This document shows positions 1 to 12,300 of a stretch of DNA of 64,000 nt, in pieces (the stretch's first letter is position 1; every line of letters starts with the position of its first letter). A model generated the notes under the pieces. That model had not been told where the DNA came from and did not search any database. It saw nothing but the letters and a program-made list of their open reading frames with translations. This stretch comes from Diorhabda sublineata (taxonomy: Eukaryota > Arthropoda > Insecta > Coleoptera > Chrysomelidae): positions 21,805,572-21,869,571 of the forward strand of contig NC_079485.1 of assembly GCF_026230105.1 (NCBI RefSeq), read 5' to 3'. The position numbers were made by a program, and so were the translations under genes.

Positions 1-250
1 GCTGGATGAGAAATGTCTACAAAATAAAAGTGGACACACGGAATGCACTAATTAGACGAATTGAAAATACTGCAGCCCATATTAAAGAAGAAATAAATGA
101 ATCAATTGGGAGAGCAACAAACGTTCTTTGTAGACAAAGCAGAAAATGTTTAGAAGTCAATGGCGGTATTTTTGAACATTTATTGAAAGAACGCTATAAC
201 TTGAAAGCAAATGAAAATCGGATAAGAACATAAGAGTTTTTTTTACATTA
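1..250 (+). mobile_element. 3' end of a Tc1/mariner-superfamily (DUF4817-type) transposase
   Basis: The open frame at 6-233 ends in the segment RKCLEVNGGIFEHLL, which matches the conserved extreme C-terminus (R-x-C-I/L-x-x-N-G-x-x-F-E-H-L-L) of the DUF4817-type IS630/Tc1/mariner transposases common in insect genomes. The catalytic domain would lie upstream and is cut off by the window edge, so this is only the tail. The stop at 231-233 is followed about 60 bases later by the terminus-like string TCACCCTATATA (about 297-308), similar to the outer ends of these elements. The family is inferred from recalled C-terminal patterns. A different fragment of the same type lies on the minus strand at 43,020-43,340. 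Confidence 0.6.
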
Positions 251-298
251 TTTTCACGTGTAATACACTCCTAGAGTTTGGTGTGCTCCTCCCGACTC

Positions 299-334
<36 letters not shown>

Positions 335-1109
335 TGAGTTTATGTATAAATCAACTTAATTATCTAGGAAACGGTCAAGTTAGGCTAGTATGATGATTTT
401 TATGAGTTTTTGTGCGCAGGGTTGCCGGTATTATGGTGTTATCTGCATTGTTGTCAGATGTTTTCCGGAAAAATAATGAACTTTGTTATTTCAATTGGAT
501 CACCCTATATATTTTGTGTTTTTAGAAATCCTTAGAAATATTGATTATTTTTAATATCATATTATCTATACCTAAATGCCATAATTTCGAAGTTATAGCT
601 ACATTTACAGTATCTCCACTAAGTTAAAATGAATATTGTACATTGAGATGGTTACGATTGGATAAACTCGTTTAGTTTGAATATTCTTCAATAATTTATG
701 TGCAAATAAAAATCTCGTAACAAGGTTTAGTGTCAGTAAGTTTAACAAAACTGGTGCAGTAAAATATTTATCCAATCCAGAGTGCAGAAAACCCACAAGT
801 TAATCCAATAAAGATATGACAACAATGTAAATACGACCATAATACCGTCCGTATTACAGGACCCTTATACATAAAAATTTATGAAAATCGTACAAGCCTC
901 TTCTGAGATAATTGAGGTTTCCATACATAAAACACTTTGTATATATAGTTCCCTTGTTCATAATCTTGGTCTTTCCGAACATCTTGCATTTTAGAGCATG
1001 AACATGAAGGCATCTCTTATAAATAGCATAAACTTTATAACGTAATCACCACTAAATGGCTCTTTTGGAGAGATAGTATATTCAAAAAATCATTCTCCTG
1101 GTCTGCGTC
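251..1109. other. Unassigned AT-rich stretch
   Basis: No coding signal recognised. It contains a (TA)n run at 303-331. The string CACCCTATAT occurs twice (near 299 and 501), consistent with two transposon ends of the same family, but no second end pairing with them was found. Confidence 0.4.
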
Positions 1110-3250
1110 TTGTGTGTATATTTGTATGTATCTATTGAAGTTTTATATACGCTACGACCCATAGGATCTATTGTCCCCCTTTCTTGCTGCGATATTGGGA
1201 ATCCAGTGTTCACAGATGATCTGTTAATCCTACGCTTTTTAGAAAATCAAGAATGTGGGATGACTGTTACATCCGTCCGTATACAATTTAAAGGCATTTC
1301 TGTTGATTTCATGTATGGTGTTATGATATCACTTACTTCTACAACTTGGAATTGAGGTAAATTTTCCGATGCATCATCTTGAGGCATGACCGAGGTCCGT
1401 CTCAAGACATTCTAAGTGATGTTTTATCTGCCATGCTTTCCAGTACTATGTGGAGAGTTTAGAATCACTTCTAGTGCAGCTTTTGGACATGATTTTGGGC
1501 TGAAACTTTTGGGCTTCGGTTGCACATATGTGATGACTTGTCTCATAATTGCCGTGTTCATCCACAGGAGGATCTTTGGGCAATAACCCCAATTTCTGCA
1601 CATCATCAGAGCTTTCATAGCTTTAGTGATTATCTTCTTTTCGTGTTTGTTCCAGAGAAATTTACTAGTGTAAGTCCCAGATATTTCCCTCTGTTTTCCA
1701 CTCAATGACATGTCTGTCTAGCTTAATAGGATTAACGTTCAGTTTTTTCTTCATGGTGAAGGAAATTAGGTAGATCTTATTCGGGTTGACGTTTTGCTCC
1801 ACTGATCGACACCACCTTTTCGTATAGTTGAGTCCTCTTTGAACTATTTGGTCTGCAGATTCTTAGCATGATATGCCGAGTTCAGTAATCCCGCTTAATA
1901 ATACTCCTAAGCTCCACATAAATGAAGATGCGCCTCCTTACTCTGGTTTTAATTCTGCTGTTTTAGTAGATAGTAACTTTCCGATCCATTTGGAGGTTGT
2001 CATATCTACTTCTCTCGTGTCTAATGCTCTTTAACAGCTTCGTGTGGAGTATTGTCAAAGGAGCCTTCTATGTCTAAGAAGGCACATACTACGTTTTCTT
2101 TGTTCGTCAGAGCGTTCTGAATTCCAGTTATCACTTGTACCAGTGCAATCTCCGTAGGTTTGCCTCTTTGGTATGCAAATTGACACGGATGGAGAGATTT
2201 CCATTCCAGAATATCTGTTCTAATGTAGTTGTCGACACCTTTTTCCATCGTTTTAAGTAGGAACGAGGTGAGGCTGATTGGTCTAAAGGATTGGGTATGC
2301 ATGGTGTTTTTCTTTCCAGCTTTTAGTACGACGATTACTTTGGCCCTTCCCAATGTTCTGGCTCTACACTGCCTGTATTAAGGCGGATCAAGTGCGGCAG
2401 GATTTCCTATTGTTCTCTTTGAAGGAGAGCTGGAAAGATTCCGTCCACTCCTGGAGACTTGAACAGCTGAAAAGTGTTTAAAGCCCATTTTATTTGTTGA
2501 CTGCTGTATACTTGTTTTGCAATTGCTGCAGTTTCTCTCGTAGTTTTGCTATATTTCACCATTTTGTTTTCTAAGCAAGTCCAGCTGAAGTTCAGCCTTA
2601 CTGGTTTAGATGCGCATCAAGTTATGCTGTAGATTGGTGTTTTATGTTTTCCAATTGGAATTTCTTCAATTTTTGATAAGCTCTGGCTCAGTGGAATTAG
2701 TCTCTGAACTGAGCATGATTATTCTGTGATCAAAGGAAGACAACTCATTCGGTAACCTCCAGTTTTTTTACACGTTCTTTTAGGTTCAATCTACTTAATA
2801 TTACGTCTAAATTTCTTCCCTTACTCTTGTTACAAATGCTGGTGTGTTCCCTAAATTGTGTATGTGAAGGTTATTAATTAAAATATATTCTAAGAGTTGC
2901 TCACCTCTGCTGTTGGTGACTTTGGTTCCCCAAACAGTGTTCTGTGCATTTGCATCGCATTCTAGGAGTATTGGTAGCTTCTTTTTCGGATAGTACTTCA
3001 CTAGTCTTTGCAGTAACATGAGGGTATGACGATTTCTTGACGTTTTTTCTCTTATTCGAGGTATGCTCGAATTATGTGTATGAAGTATGATTTCTCTGGT
3101 CAGAAATTCTGAAAGACAAAGGTGATTTATGTTGTTTATGGTGTTTTTACGAGGGAACCCATTGCATATTCCCTGTAAACCCAGGGTTTCTTGATTAGGA
3201 CTACGCTAAGGTTTTCTTTTGCCCCCTTTTGCGTGATGAGCGTTCACTTG
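1110..3250 (-). mobile_element. Degenerate non-LTR retrotransposon (endonuclease and reverse transcriptase)
   Basis: Read on the minus strand, the pieces fall in the order expected for a LINE ORF2. An endonuclease segment at 3,019-2,807 (LLECDANAQNTVWG) resembles the conserved D-A-N-A-x-N-x-x-W-G motif of APE-type endonucleases. Reverse transcriptase follows at 2,353-2,021 with FRPISLTSFLLK, QFAYQRGKPTEIAL and motif A as AFLDIEGSFDN. A thumb/connection segment lies at about 1,860-1,424 (VNPNKIYLISFT, then LWNKHEKKIITKAMKALMMC). The catalytic Y-x-D-D region near 1,870 is eroded beyond recognition and stops and frameshifts are frequent, so the copy is dead. Layout and motifs suggest the R1/LOA/Jockey group; the clade is not resolved by eye. 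The 3' limit is uncertain between 1,110 and 1,424. Confidence 0.75.
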
Positions 3251-3405
3251 GGCTATTCAACGGAAACGAGAGAAAAGTAGAAACCTCAATTGTATCTATC
3301 TTTCAAAAATTATTTAAAAAAATTAATTTTGAAACAGAAGAAACCCAAAATCAAGAAGTTGTAGAAACATAAACATTTCAAAAGAAATAGGAAATTAAAG
3401 AAATT

Positions 3406-3407
<2 letters not shown>

Positions 3408-3466
<59 letters not shown>
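3408..3466. repeat. (TA)n microsatellite
   Basis: A near-perfect TA dinucleotide run of about 55 bases. Confidence 0.95.
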
Positions 3467-3468
<2 letters not shown>

Positions 3469-3929
3469 GTATAAATTGTAAAGAAGTCTTTGCCAGCTAA
3501 GTTATGAGAGGTTTCTTATTGGGAACGTGGCAATGAAACACCAAAGTAGCCTATTTAATATATTTTCTGAGGTTTCAAATACTTACGTAATCATTGTCTG
3601 GGATTGAAATTATGGTCAAATACAATATGAGAAATATCTATAAAAATAATAAAATTCCTACTTACAACAATCAATTAATATTTTCGGTAGTTTTGAATCG
3701 TATTGTAACACATTTTAAAATTCATAGGTTTCAAAATTCAATATTCAAATTGAAGTTTGATAAAAATTTTGATTAATTGAAATATCGATTCTGGTTACTA
3801 TAGGAATTTTTATTAATTTTCAATTGGTTAGATTATGAATGAATTTTTATAGGTTAGATATATCTATTTCTAAAAAGATGTAATGCTCTCGCTCATCCTC
3901 TGTCTATAATAATGTCCTTGTCATTTAAT
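3467..3929. other. Unassigned AT-rich stretch
   Basis: No gene or element recognised. A 60-codon open frame at 3,594-3,776 has low-complexity composition and no family resemblance. Confidence 0.4.
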
Positions 3930-5190
3930 ACACACATACAACCTCCTATCTGGAAAACAGCCTCGGTAACACGCAAGGCAATAAACTTGACCCCAATAAC
4001 TATCGCCCCATTAGCCTCACACCAATCATCTGTAAGGTTATAGAAAAAATAATACCTGAACAACAACATGGATTTGTAAAAGGACGAATCTACTTTGGTG
4101 TGTTAATGAATGGACAAAATCTTTAGACAAGAAAATCCCGATGGACATCATTTACCTAGATTTTGCGAAAGCGTTTGACTGAGTGCCAAAACGAAGATTA
4201 CTGTATTAATTGGAACATCTTGGCATACGAGGTGATCTACTGGAGTGGATTGACTCATTCTTAACAAATAGAAAATTCTGTGTGAAAGTGGGAAATTATT
4301 TATCAGCTGAGAAACCTGTATTAAGCGCTGTTCTGCAGGGATCAGTACTGGGTCCTCTCTTATTTATAATTTACGCAAGTAACCTCCAATTTCATATTCA
4401 ATGCAACAAAGTTTTCTATGCCGACGATTCGAAAATATTCGCTGATTCATCTCTTCATATATATCTTCAAGAAAACTTGGATTCGATATCTAAGTGGTGC
4501 TCAGACTGGATGTTGCCTCTTAATGCAGATAAGTGTGTAACTCTTTACTTTGGCAAAAACAATCCGAGACATACATACTTCTTAAACGGTCACGCTTTAA
4601 ATGAAGTGAATTCTTATAACGATCTCGGTGTTACAATTACTACGGATTTGAGTTGGTCTGAACATGTTATAAGTATTGCCAACAAAGCAAAAAGTAAGCT
4701 GTATCTTCTCCGCAAGTCTTATGGAAGGATATCATTACATAATTAAACTCGTTTATATAAAACTTATATTCGCCCATATATATATATATGGAGTATTGTG
4801 GAACTGTGCGGTGTCCGGAACTAGTGCGGGATAAAGATCTAAAAAGTTCAACGTCTATCAACCAGATTATCCCTCGAGCGTACAAGACCTAGTTATACAG
4901 AAAGACTAAATATAATGGATTTACCGACCTTTGAATAACATCTTCTTCGTGGGGATATGATAATCACCTATCGCATTTTAAATTTCAATTATGGAAACAT
5001 ATTTAATGTGGACATGATAATCGGCTTCGAGAACACAGATGGAAATTGAAAAAAGAAATATTTACTTGTTGGACAAGGCAACATTTTTTGTGTAATCGTG
5101 TTTTTTTAATATCTACCTGAGGATATTGTAACGGCACCGTCTGTCAATATTTTTAAGAACAGGCTGGACGTTTTTCTATTTTCCAGTTAA
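3930..5190 (+). mobile_element. CR1/Rex-like non-LTR retrotransposon, 3' half
   Basis: Reverse transcriptase motifs appear in order on the plus strand: NNYRPISLTPIICKVIEK (about 3,990-4,050), QQHGFVKGR (4,060-4,085), a broken motif A (YLDFAKAFD near 4,155-4,180, followed by a stop), LQGSVLGPLLF (4,336-4,370) and the catalytic YADDSK (4,417-4,434). The longest uninterrupted frame is 4,210-4,746. A post-RT segment (EYCGTV, PELVRDKDL, IIPRAY) runs frameshifted through about 5,190, ending with a decayed FKNRLDVFL-type tail. The endonuclease and 5' end are absent, as expected for 5'-truncated LINE copies. At least three stops precede the YADD frame, so the copy is dead. A TA microsatellite follows the 3' end. 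Clade assignment is inferred from the RT and C-terminal pattern. Confidence 0.8.
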
Positions 5191-5245
5191 TTCTTTTTTT
5201 TATCCTTGTAATTTTTAATTTTCTAACTAGGTACTTTAATTTTTG

Positions 5246-5248
<3 letters not shown>

Positions 5249-5295
<47 letters not shown>
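5249..5295. repeat. (TA)n microsatellite
   Basis: TA dinucleotide run with one short interruption near 5,275. It sits downstream of the LINE 3' end. Confidence 0.9.
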
Positions 5296-5299
5296 TAGT

Positions 5300-5412
5300 A
5301 TATTTCAGGGCTTATGGATTTTCTTAAATTATTTAGATCTTTGTTATCATTTAAGATAGCTTTTTCGTTCTTATGAATGTGAACCATTTCTAAAAATTAA
5401 AAATTGCCTTTT
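5300..5412 (-). mobile_element. Penelope-like element tail (end of the GIY-YIG domain)
   Basis: On the minus strand a frame reads FLEMVHIHKNEKAI, then a decayed DLNNLRK-type segment. This pattern closes the GIY-YIG endonuclease of insect Penelope-like elements; the same segment occurs at 14,670-14,730 on the plus strand. Only the last 35-40 residues survive. Immediately next to it (5,433-5,748) is a foldback carrying a hammerhead-like motif, the kind of sequence expected in Penelope-type terminal repeats. Confidence 0.55.
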
Positions 5413-5432
5413 TCATGTATTAGATTCCGTTT

Positions 5433-5748
5433 CAAGCTTTCGGAAAGTGTTCTTTCCATCATTAGGGAAACTACAATTTGAGAATGAGTTCTTAGGTGTT
5501 ACCATAACGCAGTAAGTCATGGTACCGTATATGAATTATAACATGCATTGTTAATGTAAAATCCATGACTTACTGCGTTATGATAACATACAGGAATTCA
5601 TCCTTGAATTGAACGTAAGTCTACTTAAACATTATATATCAACAAACATGTTATATACATAGCACTCAAAGAAATATTTCTTCCTTTTTTACTTCTTCAC
5701 TTATTGTGGTTTCCCTGATGATGGGAAGAACACTTTCCGAAAGCTTGG
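5433..5748. repeat. 316-bp imperfect foldback with hammerhead-like arms
   Basis: The outer arms 5,433-5,476 and 5,702-5,748 are inverted copies with few mismatches. An inner pair (5,497-5,522 and 5,563-5,588, core ATAACGCAGTAAGTCATGG) is almost perfect, so most of the stretch could fold into one long hairpin. In the right arm the plus strand reads CTGATGA, T, then GGGAA-loop-TTTCC, then GAAA (about 5,714-5,742). The left arm, read on the minus strand, has CTAATGA, T, GGAAA-loop-TTTCC, GAAA. The framework resembles a hammerhead core, but stem III is not convincing. It neighbours a Penelope-like tail and may be derived from that element's terminal repeats. Confidence 0.7.
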
Positions 5749-6616
5749 ATTTTTAGTTTAATAATAATTTTAAAAATCAAATTCTAAGATGAGCATTACA
5801 ACTGTTTCTCAAACACGATAAAGTAGCGCAAAAATTTAGAATTAGCTAAAATTGCAATTTCATGAGTAAGGTTGATTTTTTATATCAATTCACTGTTTTT
5901 AAAAATAGTATTCTGATACCTCGTCGAAGCGAGCCAGATATCTTGTTTGTCCATAGCGCTACAAAAAAATATTGGAATAAATAATAATCGCAAAGGACAA
6001 GATTTTAAAAATATCTATAAATATACAGGGTAATCTAAAATTCACTACCAAACCAAACATGTATTTTCTAATGAAATACACTGTACTTCGTAACAGATTT
6101 TTATTCTTTTTGAAGAGCAGATATAGAAATACTTAAGAGCTTGCGTTCAATTGTTGATAGTTTATTAAATCCAGGCTGTTGAAAATCACTTTTTATACTG
6201 TTCCATCCAAAACCTTGACTGAACCACCGAAAATTATGATTTTGCTAGCATTCGATTCGCAATGGTATATATAACAAACTATTAAAATAAAAAGTTATAA
6301 ACAATAAAGTAAAAAATTATTGTTTTTCTGGAAATATTTCAAAAACTATTCGAGATAATCAAAATTCGTAAAGATCATTGGATAGCAAAAAATTTCCCAG
6401 AGAAAAGTCCTAACTCCCGGAAATGTACCGTTGTATGTATAACTTTAATTTAGCGATGAAAATAAAGGTAAAATCGCGTCGATTGTCACCAGTTGAAAGT
6501 TAACATAAACAAGTTGATTATCCCAAAACTAGAATTTAGAATGTTTGAACATTTTGAAAATATTCTAGAAAGGATTATGTGAACCAGACTATTATATGGA
6601 GTACTCTGAAAATAAA
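5749..6616. other. Unassigned AT-rich stretch
   Basis: No coding signal recognised. A possible transposon outer end reads TACAGGGTAATCTAAAATTC near 6,025 (compare the TCACCCTATA strings at the start of the window), but no partner end was found. Confidence 0.35.
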
Positions 6617-7632
6617 CTAAACGATTCCATGATATAGTTGCTTATCTATTTCTGTTTCTACAAGGTGGCAGTACCGGCCCAAGATCGTTCCAAAGACCTT
6701 CTCATACTGATAACTTCTCTCAGATGTCGCCATAATAGTGCATATGTGGATGAAGAAGTGAATTAGAAGAAATATACTCTGCTGGAGGACACTGGAGCAA
6801 CCAGACCCGATCATAAGTTCCGAAAAAAATCTTCTACCAACCAGGATTCGGCTACGGGCGGCTAAAGTGCAAACGTTCACAGAGAAGCACAAATCCAATT
6901 GGCAATTGGACATAAGGTAATCATAGATGACATTGAAGAAACATGATTCTGAGAAATGACGTCATGAGTCTTCATGGTTTCAAATTGGACCTTAGATATA
7001 GAACTATTATGAGAGAGAACTTCATGAGAGTAACACAGTGTTGGCAGGTGTACATGAAGATACTGTTCTACCTGCACGAAGTGAAACTACGATATTAACG
7101 CGGCTACTGTGAATCGTGGAAGAACGTACAACGGTTATGATGGAGCGCGGCTACTAGGAATCATGGAAAAAGGTTTACTGGTTGTGATGGAGCCATAGAA
7201 CTACGACGGAGAGGTTGACAAAGGAGTACTACTTGGAAAAGGATTAGTCCCAGTACGTGTGATAAGTGTACGATAAATACACGATTACTTGATCACCATT
7301 AAACAGGAAACCACTGTTGGATCCTGCGTACCAGTAATGTCTTCGTACCAAAAAGAGGGAAGCCTGGTAGAACATCAACTTTCAAACACCAATCGATACT
7401 GGTGATGCCAAGCCAATCAAAAAATCAGCTCGCTGACTACCAAAACCAAAGAGAAAGGAAGCTGGAAGAATAATTCGAGAAATAGAAGAAAATAAATTAA
7501 TAGAACCATCTACTAGTCCATAGGTGTCTCCAGTACTGTTCGTTAAGAAAAAGGATGGAACTACGAGATTGTGTGTGGACTATCGTCAGTTGAACAACGT
7601 CACGAAGAAAGACAGCTATCATCTACCTGAAT
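6617..7632 (+). mobile_element. Ty3/gypsy fragment: protease to start of reverse transcriptase
   Basis: On the plus strand, frameshifted pieces include a protease-like stretch with an EDTGAT-type motif near 6,787-6,805, then IRLRAAKV and VIIDDIEE, the usual spacing of a retroviral-type aspartic protease. It is followed by the RT entrance: PIDTGDAKPIKK (about 7,390-7,425), LPKPKRKEAGRIIREIEENK (7,437-7,496), LIEPSTSP, a stop replacing the tryptophan of SPWVSP (7,523), then VSPVLFVKKKDGTTRLCVDY (7,527-7,586). The similarity ends abruptly at about 7,632, before the RT catalytic motif. The run of stops between 6,900 and 7,400 shows an old copy. The 5' limit is uncertain. Confidence 0.75.
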
Positions 7633-8858
7633 ATTTTTCATTTTTTTAATTTGTTATATTCTAGTAATTCTCAGCACTTTCTACATATTTTCGAATTTTA
7701 CTACAGTAGCGCCATCTTTAAGTTATAGAAGACAGTGACGACAGTAGGGTATACGGTCCGTTGACCAGCCATTGAATGTCCAATTTTTATGTTTACATCC
7801 GACTAAGAGCAACTGCCTACTCAATGTATTGTTTCACTATTTCCAGAATAGCTTTAGATGTATTTTTTAAATAAAGGACTCTTTAGAATATGTATCACAT
7901 AATAGTTCAATGTTATTAAAAATCTAGAATGTTATATCATGTTGCATTTAATATTTTAAGTGTACCTGTCTACTTTTTGACAAATATAAGGTTAGTATTT
8001 TGATTTTAGTTCAGCATGTTGATATCATACTACACAAATAGAAACTCAAATAAACCTGGTTAAATATAATATTTTAATTTATTTGACTTTTTGTTCAAAT
8101 CGAAAGTTATATTGCATAGTAGGATTTATATGTCTTCACTGTAGTTTGCTTTGTAAAGTTCAATATCAACTTATACATTTTAAAACATAATATTTGAAAA
8201 AATAAAAATTTTTGGTTGTAATAATTGTTCAAATACAAACATGGGAAATGTTTTTTGCACAGAGACAAAAAAATTATAAATGTGGTGTTGCTTGATGAGG
8301 ATATGCAGTATGCATCCAGTAGAATACCACCAAATTATAAAACATTTTTAGACGGTTAGGAAAAACACGCCTAATGGAAAAGTGGAGAATGGAACATATT
8401 TCTGTTGATCAGGACGATTAAAGTTTAATACGAATTAGCACTCGACCATTGATAGACAAAATCAATTTTTATATTTTGACTCAAAGCACCCCGGTATCTC
8501 ATGGAGATATTTGGTTTAAATCTTTATATTTTAGATTCAGAATTTTATATAAAGTATTTATATTTATTGATTAATATTATTTTATTGATATTCGAAGTTT
8601 AATTTGTGTGTAAATTATAATATTAAAATGAAAACAGAATTTTTTAAAACACGAATAATTGGCGTGAATGCATAATGTAAACAAAAAATAATATCGCCAC
8701 ACTCTTTTATTGACTTAAACAATATAAACAGCAACCCTAGTTTTCCATTCAAAACAAGCCCTGCATAAGTAACAAATCCTAAATCGGAACCATCCACATC
8801 AATCCAATTCACAATGAAAAAATTCTAATAAAAATCTCAAGAGCCCACCAGTAGTAGT
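7633..8858. other. Unassigned stretch
   Basis: No recognisable gene, element end or tandem repeat. A 65-codon open frame at 8,615-8,812 (minus) shows no family resemblance and is probably chance. Confidence 0.4.
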
Positions 8859-9103
8859 TGTTTAATATGGTAGCCTTGACAAGATCAGCAGACAGTGAAG
8901 GTTACGATAACGGCTGAAAAGTTATGTACCTAATTAAACAATAATTTTTAAATTCTTAAAGTTGGAATTAATTGTGTGTCTTCGTTCCATCTTATAATAC
9001 ATGGTGTCAGGTGTGAACGGTTGTTAAGTGCAGTTGTTTTTGGCAAAAAAAGAAAATGGAGAATTATCTTATACCGCCTGACCTGTTGGAGCTTTGGTTG
9101 CGT
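8859..9103 (+). mobile_element. Possible LTR end, primer-binding site and gag start of a gypsy-like element
   Basis: The stretch from TGTTTAATATGG (8,859) to TTATAATACA (about 9,000) has the TG...CA limits of a short LTR. It is followed directly by TGGTGTCAGGTGTGAACGG, resembling the TGGTGTCAG primer-binding sites of some insect gypsy elements. An ATG at 9,056 then opens a short frame starting MENYLIPP, the kind of N-terminus seen in gypsy gag proteins, stopped at about 9,103. No second LTR was found, so the assignment rests on this one junction. Confidence 0.4.
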
Positions 9104-9183
9104 TGATTCCTTTAGTGGACTGTAATTTATATGTCTGTTTTCTCAATGGGTACCCTTATTGATTAATTCTAGTTGAGAGTGAA

Positions 9184-9185
<2 letters not shown>

Positions 9186-9231
<46 letters not shown>
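9186..9231. repeat. (TA)n microsatellite
   Basis: TA run of about 45 bases; the rest of 9,104-9,400 holds nothing recognised. Confidence 0.9.
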
Positions 9232-9236
<5 letters not shown>

Positions 9237-9399
9237 ATGTGTTAACTTTAATGTTTACGACTTCCCTTTTACGACAACAACTTTTTTGATTAGAATCATT
9301 ATAAAAAAAATTATGATTAAAAAATGCTAAAAAATTCCATAGGCGGGTGTTGCTTAAAATTATACATTATGCAAATCAAATTAAATTATTCAAAATAAA

Positions 9400-12300
9400 C
9401 CTAACATATTGGCCTCCTTGGGAGGACTTTCAAAACGAACTAATAAAATAACAACAGTTTATATGGTTGAAATGTCTTCATTTACAATAGGCTATAACAA
9501 ATTTTTGTCACTGAATGTTTAATAACTCTATTGGAAGTTTCCGTATTCACTGGGGTGTAATTGCATTATTCTTCCCATGGGCCAGCTGAGAGGTGGAGTA
9601 TTGTCGTTTTTTATCACTACTATAGCTCCTACTTCTATTTTCGTGGGAAAGATGATTTCCATTTTGTTCTGATTTGCAGTGCTGATTTCCAACAGTTGGA
9701 TGTTGGATTATCTGTCGAATTCGTTGATAATGAGAAAGTCTTCCTGATCGTATTTGAATGATGTTTTGTTGAGGTGCGTGGTTCAGAATGTCTTTAATTA
9801 GGAAATGACTTGGGGTGAGGGGGGTAAGTCATTTGAACTGTCGGATATAGGAGGAAGTGATTTCGAATTGAGGATGGTTTCGATATGTATAAATATAGTA
9901 ATCAAATCTTCGAAAATAAAATGCGCGTTGCCAACGATTCTTTTCATGTGGTAAATTGGAATTCCTGGAACTGTTGGTGATATCCATATTGAAAACACTG
10001 TTTACACCACCACTACACCAACACTCACAATTACAATGTCTGATGCGCGTTTCGATAATCAAGTTATCGTCTTCAGAAGCTGAAGGTAAACATATTTCTA
10101 CACAATTCGAAATGTACTGCTCGACTGCCAGGCAAATTTTAGAGGCCAAAATGTGTGTCTCGCGAAATCGAGTGTAGATTGAAGACCAGCATGAATTTTT
10201 TTAATATGATCGTTAAATACAATAAAACGAGTTAATGGATACTTGCTCGAAATAATAATACGATGTTTTTAATCCATAGTAACCTGCGACTTTGATAACC
10301 GACTGCCTACTCCAATAATTCCTCTTTCATCTATGAACGGGTTTAATGAACTGAGTTTACTTTCCTATAAATTTGTTTGCAGTTTTTAAGGCGATTTAGC
10401 TCTTCCGGGAATACTTTCGATTGAGCTATCCTAACTAAGACATTCATGGAGTGACTTAATTCGTCAACCGAAAGACTTGCAGACATTGTATTATTTGTAC
10501 AATTGTTCATAAATCTAAACAAATAAGCTACTACGCGTTGCAATTCCCATAGTGAGGAATAACTAAAAATTTTACAAACAATTTCTGTTTGTAATAACGT
10601 GATGCTTTTGCCTTCGGGTATAACTTCCTTCAATTTAACGATATTTTTCGGCCATATATCAGGAGTTTGAATCTGAATGTTGGGCTTGACCACCATAACG
10701 CTGAGGTTACTAACCTTTCGGGAGTAATACCGCAGAAATTATATCAGCGGGATTGTCTTCTGACCTGGTGTGATGCAACTGATGATCTGAAGTCAATTGT
10801 TGTATTTTTGCAGCGTGGTTACACACAAAGGTTTTCCAATTATTACTGGAAGGAGCTGATATCCAACCTAGGTAACGTTAATGCTTTTACCGGCGCTACC
10901 TTGGACTTCGCGTAAATAAGTGAAACAGTGATATCTCGTTGAGAATCACACGTATACGCACTTAACTAGTATCACTAAATTCATGAAACTGGATGTTTTG
11001 CGCGTCAAAATCATTGGCAAGGTCTAAACACGGTATTTCTAGTTTTCTTAGATTATCAATTTGGGAGCAAAAATGCTGCCACGTGATATAGGTTTCAGTT
11101 GGGACTGGATCATCCCAGCCGATCTTTAGAATTGTTATAGCAAAATTTTTGCCCTTATGGGTATTAGATTAACTAATCCGAGTAGATCAAAAATTTGCGA
11201 GATAGTAGATAGTATCGAACGTTTCGTGCTATTCTATGATGCCGGTTCGGTGAAAGTGGTTAGGTTAGGTGTGGCATTCCACAACAAACCCAATGTTTTT
11301 ATACGTGAACTGTCTAAAATAATATACTGAACGTGCTTTCCAAAGTGTGGTCCGAAGCAATTAGTTCCTTGTGACAATTCGAATACATTTTTGCAGGACA
11401 ATTTTTTCCTCCTTCGAAAATTTAGCTGATTTCGCGTTTGATTTTGAGTATTTCTTGAAAAGTATTTGCACTTGTTATCAATTCGTCGACATTGAAATCT
11501 GATAATATAATTCTACTTGCCTCAGGACATGCTTCGGAGTTTTTATGAGCTAATTGATGGAAACAGCGAATTGCTAATAATGACGCTACAGAAATTTCTC
11601 ATGTGACGGTATTAAGACGATAGTCAGCTATAGGTTTGTCCGGATTTTCACGCCATAATATCCTTTGCAAATCGCGTTGATTTTCCCTAACCAAAATTTG
11701 CCTATACATTTTGTCAATGTTAGCAATTATTATAAAATTGTATTTTCTAAAACGTAACACATGACCTTTATCATGTGACTTAAATTCTGATATTCGTGAA
11801 TAAAATCGGTGTATTCTTTCTTGAGCTTAGTTTACGATTTAATTTATTTTCAAATGACAAATCCTATTTGAGTGCATTATTTTCCGAGTCCACTAACCGC
11901 GAAACCGATTTACGTACCGGAACATTAACGATGAATCGTCCAGTATGATCATGCGTCGAAATGTTTACGAATATGTCTTCACACATTGCTTCTTCCACTG
12001 AAGGCTGGCTTTCAACATGACATTCCTCTATATCCCAAAATATTTCTATTTTGTCATGAAATGCGCTTCCGTTAACAAGATTGTTTTTGTTTTTGTAATG
12101 TATGAGGTATGATTTACGTTGATAACTCTCGAAATGATCCAACCTAACTTGGAATTTTGTAGTTTTGATTTGTGATTTCCCATATTGATATGGCTATCCA
12201 GGAGTATATCCTAAAATACACTCACTCCAAGAAGCATATCTAAACTACCGGACGTATTGAAAGTGGAATCGACGAGTGTTATGTGGTATGTTTAAATTTG

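Noticed and set aside
1110..1355. 81-codon plus-strand open frame starting at 1,110
   Set aside because: Composition and lack of any motif suggest chance; it lies opposite the likely 3' part of the minus-strand LINE.
8615..8812. 65-codon minus-strand frame beginning MNWIDVDGSDLGF
   Set aside because: Looks superficially protein-like at its start but has no supporting motif, partner exon or neighbouring element.
11255..11270. GGTTAGGTTAGG string as a telomeric repeat
   Set aside because: Only two units, inside decayed BEL coding sequence; too short to distinguish from chance.
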